Of a DNA stretch of 10,592 nucleotides, positions 7,118 through 10,592 are shown piece by piece (positions within the stretch are counted from its first letter, which is position 1; the number at the start of each line of letters is the position of its first letter). The position numbers and the translations under genes were made by a program. The DNA comes from Acidimicrobiaceae bacterium (GTDB lineage Bacteria; Actinomycetota; Acidimicrobiia; Acidimicrobiales; Ilumatobacteraceae). The stretch spans positions 1 to 10,592 of the forward strand of contig CANGZK010000030.1 of the NCBI GenBank assembly GCA_947458565.1, given 5' to 3'. The notes below the pieces were generated by a model. The model was not told the origin of the DNA. It saw only the letters and a list, made by a program, of their open reading frames with translations, and made no database searches.

Positions 7118-7531
7118 ATGTCACGAGTTCAACTAGCACTCAATGTTTCGAATTTGAACGATGCAATTGAGTTCTACTCAAAGATGTTCAATGCGACTCC
7201 GGCCAAAGTCCGTGAGGGGTATGCAAACTTCGCAATTGCTGATCCACCATTGAAGCTGGTGCTGATCGAAACACCACGTGGTGAGGGCTCCGAGTATCAA
7301 CACATCAATCATCTTGGCGTAGAGCTCGAGTCGAGTGAACTTGTTGAGAAATCCATTGCAAGATTCGAACAGCTTGGTTTGGTTGAGTCAGTAGAGAAAG
7401 ATTCAACGTGTTGCTATGCAGTGCAAGACAAGGTGTGGATGCAAAGTCCTGATGGGGCACCGTGGGAGTACTACACCGTGCTGTCTGATGCATCAACTTT
7501 CCACGCGACCATCGATCAGAAGTGTTGCTAA
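7118..7531 (+). CDS. arsI: ArsI/CadI-family metalloenzyme (C-As lyase or cadmium-induced protein)
   Basis: This 137-residue vicinal-oxygen-chelate (glyoxalase/type I extradiol dioxygenase fold) protein starts MSRVQLALNVSNLNDAIEFY, nearly identical in style to mycobacterial CadI. Characterised ArsI proteins use Fe(II) and oxygen to cleave the C-As bond of trivalent organoarsenicals such as MAs(III), releasing arsenite. The expected metal ligands are visible as Q5, H65 (in HINHLGVE) and E117 (in APWEYY). A vicinal thiol pair C98-C99 (STCCYAVQDKVW) matches the ArsI/CadI arsenic-binding loop, and a second pair C136-C137 forms the very C-terminus. It has the best ribosome binding site of the window, AAAAGGA at 7106-7112, fitting a first gene transcribed from the arsR-arsI promoter. 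The aqpS ATG follows two bases after the stop. Whether the real inducer and substrate is methylarsenite or cadmium cannot be read from sequence; the arsenic context favours ArsI. Confidence 0.86.
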   Translation: MSRVQLALNVSNLNDAIEFYSKMFNATPAKVREGYANFAIADPPLKLVLIETPRGEGSEYQHINHLGVELESSELVEKSIARFEQLGLVESVEKDSTCCYAVQDKVWMQSPDGAPWEYYTVLSDASTFHATIDQKCC

Positions 7532-7533
7532 AC

Positions 7534-8211
7534 ATGTCGTCTGCAAATGTAACGATGTCGCGAAAGTTGTTGGCTGAAGCGATTGGCACAGGTCTGCTCA
7601 TAGTCGCGGTCATTGGCTCGGGGATTATGGCCGAACGACTAACCGACATTGTGGCCCTGCAATTGTTGTGCAACGCCATAGCCACTGGAGGAGCATTGGT
7701 CGCACTGATATTGATTTTTGCCCCAGTGTCTGGGGCGTCCTTCAATCCGGTTGTTGGCATCGTCGGGATTTTTACAGGTGAGGCAACAATTCGGGACACC
7801 GCTGTATATGCAATTGCACAGACGGTTGGTGGGTGTGTTGGTGCAGTCATTGCAAACTTGATGTTTGATTTGGATGCCATCAATATTTCAGAAAAAGTTC
7901 GTTCAGGTTCTGGGGTTCTTTTTTCGGAAGTTGTTGCAACAGTCGGCCTACTTGTTGTGATCTACGGGACCATTCGTGCGCAGCGAGCAAATTTGGTTCC
8001 ATTTACGGTTGCGGCCTGGATAACGGGAGCATATTTCTTTACTTCGTCAACTTCGTTGGCAAACCCTGCGGTAACTGTTGCGCGAAGTCTGAGTAACACA
8101 TTTGCTGGAATTGCTCCAGAGTCTGTACCGATGTTTGTGTTGATGCAATTGATTGGCGCCGTGTTGGCAGTGGCGACCATCAAGTTCGTCTTTGGTGAGC
8201 CCCGCTCATGA
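7534..8211 (+). CDS. aqpS: AqpS-type aquaglyceroporin, arsenic efflux channel
   Basis: This 225-residue major intrinsic protein has six hydrophobic helices (from LLAEAIGTGLLIVAVIGSG, about 12-30, to VPMFVLMQLIGAVLAVATI, about 198-216) and the two pore half-helices. The first motif is N71-P-V73 (SFNPVVG) instead of NPA; the second is canonical N177-P-A179. The residue after the second NPA, normally the Arg of the aromatic/arginine selectivity filter, is Val180. Such Arg loss is a feature of arsenic-operon AqpS channels and should widen and neutralise the filter. The gene replaces the ArsB/Acr3 pump of ordinary ars operons, as in Sinorhizobium meliloti, where AqpS with ArsC lets arsenite leave down its gradient. 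A GTG four codons earlier (7522) would overlap arsI; the ATG at 7534 follows the arsI stop by two bases. The stop overlaps arsC as ATGA. Transported species are inferred. Confidence 0.88.
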   Translation: MSSANVTMSRKLLAEAIGTGLLIVAVIGSGIMAERLTDIVALQLLCNAIATGGALVALILIFAPVSGASFNPVVGIVGIFTGEATIRDTAVYAIAQTVGGCVGAVIANLMFDLDAINISEKVRSGSGVLFSEVVATVGLLVVIYGTIRAQRANLVPFTVAAWITGAYFFTSSTSLANPAVTVARSLSNTFAGIAPESVPMFVLMQLIGAVLAVATIKFVFGEPRS

Positions 8212-8597
8212 AGGGTGTCTTGTTTTTGTGCATCCACAACTCTGGTCGTTCACAAATGGCAGCAGGGTTTATGCGTCACCTTGGTGCAGGTCGTGTCATG
8301 GTTTATTCGGCCGGCTCGGAGCCAGCAAATTCGATTAACCCATCTGCCGTTGCGGTCATGAAGGAGGTCGGAATCGACATTACGTCTGCTCAACCACAAT
8401 TGTGGACGATGGAGATGTTGGAAGCCGTCGATGTTGTCGTAACTATGGGTTGCGGAGATGCATGTCCGTTTTTGCCCGGCAAGAAGTATGTGGATTGGCC
8501 GCTCAATGATCCTGCAGGACAGGGCATAGATGCCGTGCGTCCAATTCGTGATGAGATTCAAAAACTCGTTGAAGACCTACTCGCACAGATTGCTTAA
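8208..8597 (+). CDS. arsC: Arsenate reductase, low-molecular-weight phosphatase type
   Basis: This 129-residue cytoplasmic enzyme reduces arsenate to arsenite, the form the channel can pass and ArsR can sense. The phosphatase P-loop CX5R is C8-IHNSG-R14-SQ directly after beta-1 (VLFLC). The general-acid loop is DPAGQG near residue 107, and the actinobacterial hallmark VVTMGCGDACPFLPGKKYVDWPL carries C82 and C86. Of the two known actinobacterial mechanisms, single-Cys enzymes use mycothiol/mycoredoxin, while three-Cys enzymes pass the disulfide along and use thioredoxin. Having C8, C82 and C86 favours the second, though the four-residue gap is shorter than the C82/C89 spacing of the S. aureus enzyme. 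It overlaps aqpS by four bases (ATGA), implying translational coupling, and ends the plus-strand cassette. The next gene is convergent, 15 bases away, and I see no hairpin terminator between them. Confidence 0.93.
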   Translation: MKGVLFLCIHNSGRSQMAAGFMRHLGAGRVMVYSAGSEPANSINPSAVAVMKEVGIDITSAQPQLWTMEMLEAVDVVVTMGCGDACPFLPGKKYVDWPLNDPAGQGIDAVRPIRDEIQKLVEDLLAQIA

Positions 8598-8612
8598 CTC
8601 GAAGTATCTGCG

Positions 8613-9545
8613 TTAGGCGAAAGCGTCAAACACTTCATTGATTGCCTTTGCTTGGCCGCCAGAGGTGGATGACATTACTGCGATTGGTAAAACACCTGCG
8701 TTTGCCCATGCCGCAAATTGTTCTCGCACTTGAGTGGCCGAACCAGAAATGGTGCAGTCTCGCAACCAGGAATCGCTCATCGTGGCCTGTAATGCTTGTG
8801 CCATTGATTCTTTGGGTGTCGTTGCGATCACATGCTCGATCGCATCCATCTCGTCTCCGTAGCCGGCGGTTCGCCAATAGTTTCGATAGTTGGGTAGCGA
8901 GACATAGCCCGTCAGTGTCTTGCGATGCAGTGCCAGCGCTGCATCAATATCGTCGCTAATGATGGTTGGGACCATGTTTGACATGAAGAATGTTGAGCGT
9001 TTGTCGGTGGGGAGTAAGGCAACTTGGCGCCCAATGTCTCGTAACGATGCGTTCGCCCAAATGGCACCCTCAGAGATTTGATGCGAGAGTGCAAACATTT
9101 TGTCACGCAATGTCGCTAGATAGATCGGTGGAAGTTCTCCAGAAAATTTCTCATTGGCACGCATTGCTGAAACGTATTGAGCAATATCGCTCAATGGCTT
9201 GCCGGTCTCGACTCCGAGACGTTGCACAACTGGTCCGTGGCTAACTCCGATGCCGAGACCGAATCGTCCACGAGATATTTCGTGAATGTGTGCTGCGGTA
9301 TTTGCTGTTTCCACTGGATGGCTGTAATACATCGGTTGTATTGATGTCCAGAAATGAATGGTGTTTGTGGTGTGGGCGAGCGAAACGCAGAGTGCCATGG
9401 TGCCGCCAAGACTCGGGCACGCAAGACCTTCAAAACCGAGTTGCTCGGCTTTTTGTGCCAACTCCAAAATCGCATTGCGTTTAGTGGGTGATGCAACAAT
9501 CGAGATTGCGGGTTTGGAATACGGGTTTGAAGGGAATTGCGTCAT
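8613..9545 (-). CDS. Luciferase-like (LLM) flavin- or F420-dependent oxidoreductase
   Basis: This 310-residue TIM-barrel protein of the bacterial luciferase-like family opens with AISIVASPTKRNAILELAQKAEQLGFEGLACPS (about 14-46), strand 1 and helix 1 of the barrel. It continues with SLAHTTNTIHFWTSIQPMYYSHPVETANTAAHIHEISRGRFGLGIGVSHGP (about 55-104), where the GRFxLGIGxSH stretch is the best family marker. PPIYLATLRDKMFALSHQISEGAIWANAS is the usual phosphate-loop region for the cofactor, and a WLRDCTISGSATQVREQFAAWANAGV block closes the barrel. Members use FMN or F420; F420 is favoured by npdG in the same window and by actinobacterial family bias, but no residue decides it. The substrate is unknown. 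It is convergent with arsC and divergent from pimA, so it is a single transcription unit. The ATG at 9545 is supported by the family start; its ribosome binding site is weak. Confidence 0.82.
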   Translation of the reverse strand: MTQFPSNPYSKPAISIVASPTKRNAILELAQKAEQLGFEGLACPSLGGTMALCVSLAHTTNTIHFWTSIQPMYYSHPVETANTAAHIHEISRGRFGLGIGVSHGPVVQRLGVETGKPLSDIAQYVSAMRANEKFSGELPPIYLATLRDKMFALSHQISEGAIWANASLRDIGRQVALLPTDKRSTFFMSNMVPTIISDDIDAALALHRKTLTGYVSLPNYRNYWRTAGYGDEMDAIEHVIATTPKESMAQALQATMSDSWLRDCTISGSATQVREQFAAWANAGVLPIAVMSSTSGGQAKAINEVFDAFA

Positions 9546-9634
9546 GGTCTTACTGCTTTCATGCTGACTTTATTTTGATTTGATTTGTTTTTGACTAAAT
9601 AGCTTCTAGACGGTCTACCGTATATGGCGTGAAC
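9546..9634. promoter_or_regulatory. Divergent AT-rich promoter region, LLM oxidoreductase / pimA
   Basis: This 89-base gap is the most AT-rich stretch of the window, with a TTTGATTTGATTTG-like run around 9574-9587. A TTGACT at 9591-9596 resembles a -35 box, and TACCGT at 9616-9621 resembles an actinobacterial TAnnnT -10 box, but the 19-base spacing is long, so the promoter for pimA is only tentative. No equally good pair was found for the minus strand. No clear Shine-Dalgarno precedes either start. Confidence 0.45.
9607..9624. promoter_or_regulatory. Near-perfect 18-bp inverted repeat, TetR-family-like operator
   Basis: The arms TAGACGGT (9607-9614) and ACCGTATA (9617-9624) are separated by CT and differ by a single base from perfect symmetry. 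Nested in it are two shorter perfect palindromes, TAGAC-G-GTCTA and ACGGT-CT-ACCGT. TAGAC/GTCTA half-sites are common in TetR-family operators. The site ends 10 bases before the pimA ATG and covers its tentative -10 box, so a bound repressor could block pimA, the divergent oxidoreductase, or both. No TetR gene is in the window. The family assignment is inference. Confidence 0.55.
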
Positions 9635-10592
9635 ATGTTGCGGGTTGCAATGGTGAGTCCCTACAGCGTGTCTGTTCCTGGTGGTGTGCAAGCCCAAGTC
9701 ATGGGTTTGGCGCGCGAACTTCGCCGCATCGGTCATGAGGTACGGGTTCTTGCGCCATGCGATGGTCCGCCCCCTGAGCCTTTTGTGACTCCGTTAGGTC
9801 AGAGCCTGCCAACTTCTGCCAACGGATCAATTGCACCACTTGCGCCGGATCCATCAGCAGCACTTCGAACGATTAGAGCTCTCAATGATGAAGCATTTGA
9901 CGTCATTCATCTACACGAACCCATCGTGCCTGGTCCTACGGTCACGTCCTTGTTATTGCGGCTAGCACCAACGGTGGGGACATTTCACGCAGCTGGCGAT
10001 TCATCGTCATATCGTGTTCTCAACAAAACTGCACGTTGGGCAGCGAACCACTTGAGTGCGCGTGTTGCGGTGTCGGAAGCAGCACGGGAGCTTGCATCGA
10101 GGTATCTCGACGGCGACTATCAGGTGCTGTTCAACGGAATAGAAACTTCCCGCTATTTAAAGCCCGATGCGCAACGTGAAACTCAACCAACAATCTTTTT
10201 TTGTGGGCGCTTTGAACCTCGAAAAGGACTAGAGGTTTTACTTGGTGCGATGAAGTACTTGCCACGGGATTTCGCCTTATGGATTGCAGCAGATGGTCCA
10301 GGTATAGACGAGATGCACAGGCTGTATGAGAGCGATACTCGAATTTCGTGGCTTGGTCGAATCACTGAAACAGACAAGCTCGATCGACTTTCGCGTTGCT
10401 CTGTTTTTTGTGCTCCCTCATTGCGAGGAGAATCCTTCGGAATAGTTCTGCTTGAGGCAATGGCTGCGGCAGCCCCGCTCGTTACAACGGATATCGATGG
10501 ATACCGCAATGTTGCGACGCACGAAATGAATGCGTTGCTTGTTGCACCGGGTGATGAAGGGCAACTAGCAAAGTCACTCACTCGGATCGTCA
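9635..10592 (+). CDS. pimA: Phosphatidylinositol alpha-mannosyltransferase PimA (GT4; 3' end beyond window)
   Basis: The frame from the ATG at 9635 runs 319 codons to the window edge without a stop. This GT-B fold enzyme transfers mannose from GDP-mannose to phosphatidylinositol at the cytoplasmic membrane face, the first step of PIM synthesis and the step that uses the PgsA product. The N-terminus MLRVAMVSPYSVSVPGGVQ carries the GGVQ loop (16-19) of PimA. H118 in GTFHAAG is at the same number as the functional His118 of M. smegmatis PimA. The GDP-mannose site has R192 and K197 (GRFEPRKG), and the EX7E motif is E266/E274 in GESFGIVLLEAMAA. In mycobacteria pimA follows patA directly; here it is cut off by the ars cassette and the oxidoreductase and must have its own promoter, probably tied to the palindrome just upstream. 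Another GT4 enzyme is possible, but context and motifs favour PimA. Confidence 0.88.
   Translation, partial: MLRVAMVSPYSVSVPGGVQAQVMGLARELRRIGHEVRVLAPCDGPPPEPFVTPLGQSLPTSANGSIAPLAPDPSAALRTIRALNDEAFDVIHLHEPIVPGPTVTSLLLRLAPTVGTFHAAGDSSSYRVLNKTARWAANHLSARVAVSEAARELASRYLDGDYQVLFNGIETSRYLKPDAQRETQPTIFFCGRFEPRKGLEVLLGAMKYLPRDFALWIAADGPGIDEMHRLYESDTRISWLGRITETDKLDRLSRCSVFCAPSLRGESFGIVLLEAMAAAAPLVTTDIDGYRNVATHEMNALLVAPGDEGQLAKSLTRIV

Noticed and set aside
8598..8612. Terminator between the convergent arsC and LLM genes
   Set aside because: Only 15 bases, with no inverted repeat or T-run.
9191..9567. Open frames on both strands overlapping the start of the LLM gene
   Set aside because: Low-complexity, motif-free translations in other frames of a well-supported luciferase-like gene.
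9574..9590. Short tandem repeat of TTTGA-like units in the LLM/pimA gap
   Set aside because: Only two to three imperfect units within an AT-rich promoter region; no evidence that it is a functional repeat.
6748..9634. Transposon or genomic-island boundaries around the ars cassette
   Set aside because: I found no transposase, terminal inverted repeats or tRNA attachment site; the short TTGCAAT shared by both ends is too common to count as a target duplication.
10183..10581. Minus-strand open frame of 132 codons at the right end
   Set aside because: It lies wholly opposite pimA, whose frame has clear GT4 motifs; the minus-strand translation has no recognisable domain.

Overview
The window looks like a chromosomal segment of an actinobacterium with moderate G+C (about half by eye). 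It combines three actinobacterial hallmarks: a mycothiol ligase (MshC), a phosphatidylinositol/PIM lipid pathway (PgsA, PatA, PimA) and coenzyme F420 redox (NpdG and a luciferase-like oxidoreductase). The G+C and this gene mix would fit an Acidimicrobiia-like lineage, but that placement is inference. No RNA gene, CRISPR array, transposase or recognisable insertion sequence is visible.

Layout. On the minus strand at the left edge lies the start of an enoyl-ACP reductase (FabI/InhA type). Divergent from it is a tightly packed plus-strand run: npdG (NADPH:F420 reductase), mshC (mycothiol ligase), thrS (threonyl-tRNA synthetase), a HIT-family Ap4A phosphorylase, a two-helix membrane protein I do not recognise, pgsA (phosphatidylinositol-type phospholipid synthase) and patA (PIM acyltransferase). 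From thrS onward this matches the known mycobacterial order thrS, Rv2613c, pgsA1, patA, pimA, with one extra gene. pimA itself appears only at 9635, running off the right edge.

Between patA and pimA sits about 2.9 kb that does not belong to the lipid operon. It holds an arsenic-resistance cassette: a minus-strand arsR with a perfect palindromic operator, then arsI/cadI, aqpS and arsC on the plus strand. A minus-strand luciferase-like oxidoreductase follows. The cassette has no ArsB or Acr3 pump. The predicted logic is that ArsC reduces arsenate, ArsI cleaves trivalent organoarsenicals (or binds metal, as a CadI protein), and an AqpS-type channel lets the product leave down its gradient, all under ArsR control.

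The oxidoreductase and pimA are divergent. Their 89-bp AT-rich gap carries an 18-bp near-palindrome of TetR-operator type, although no TetR gene lies in the window. Cofactor links join the parts: NpdG interconverts F420/F420H2 and NADP(H), which could serve the oxidoreductase. MshC makes mycothiol, a possible reductant for arsenate reduction, although the ArsC cysteine pattern points more to a thioredoxin-type cycle.
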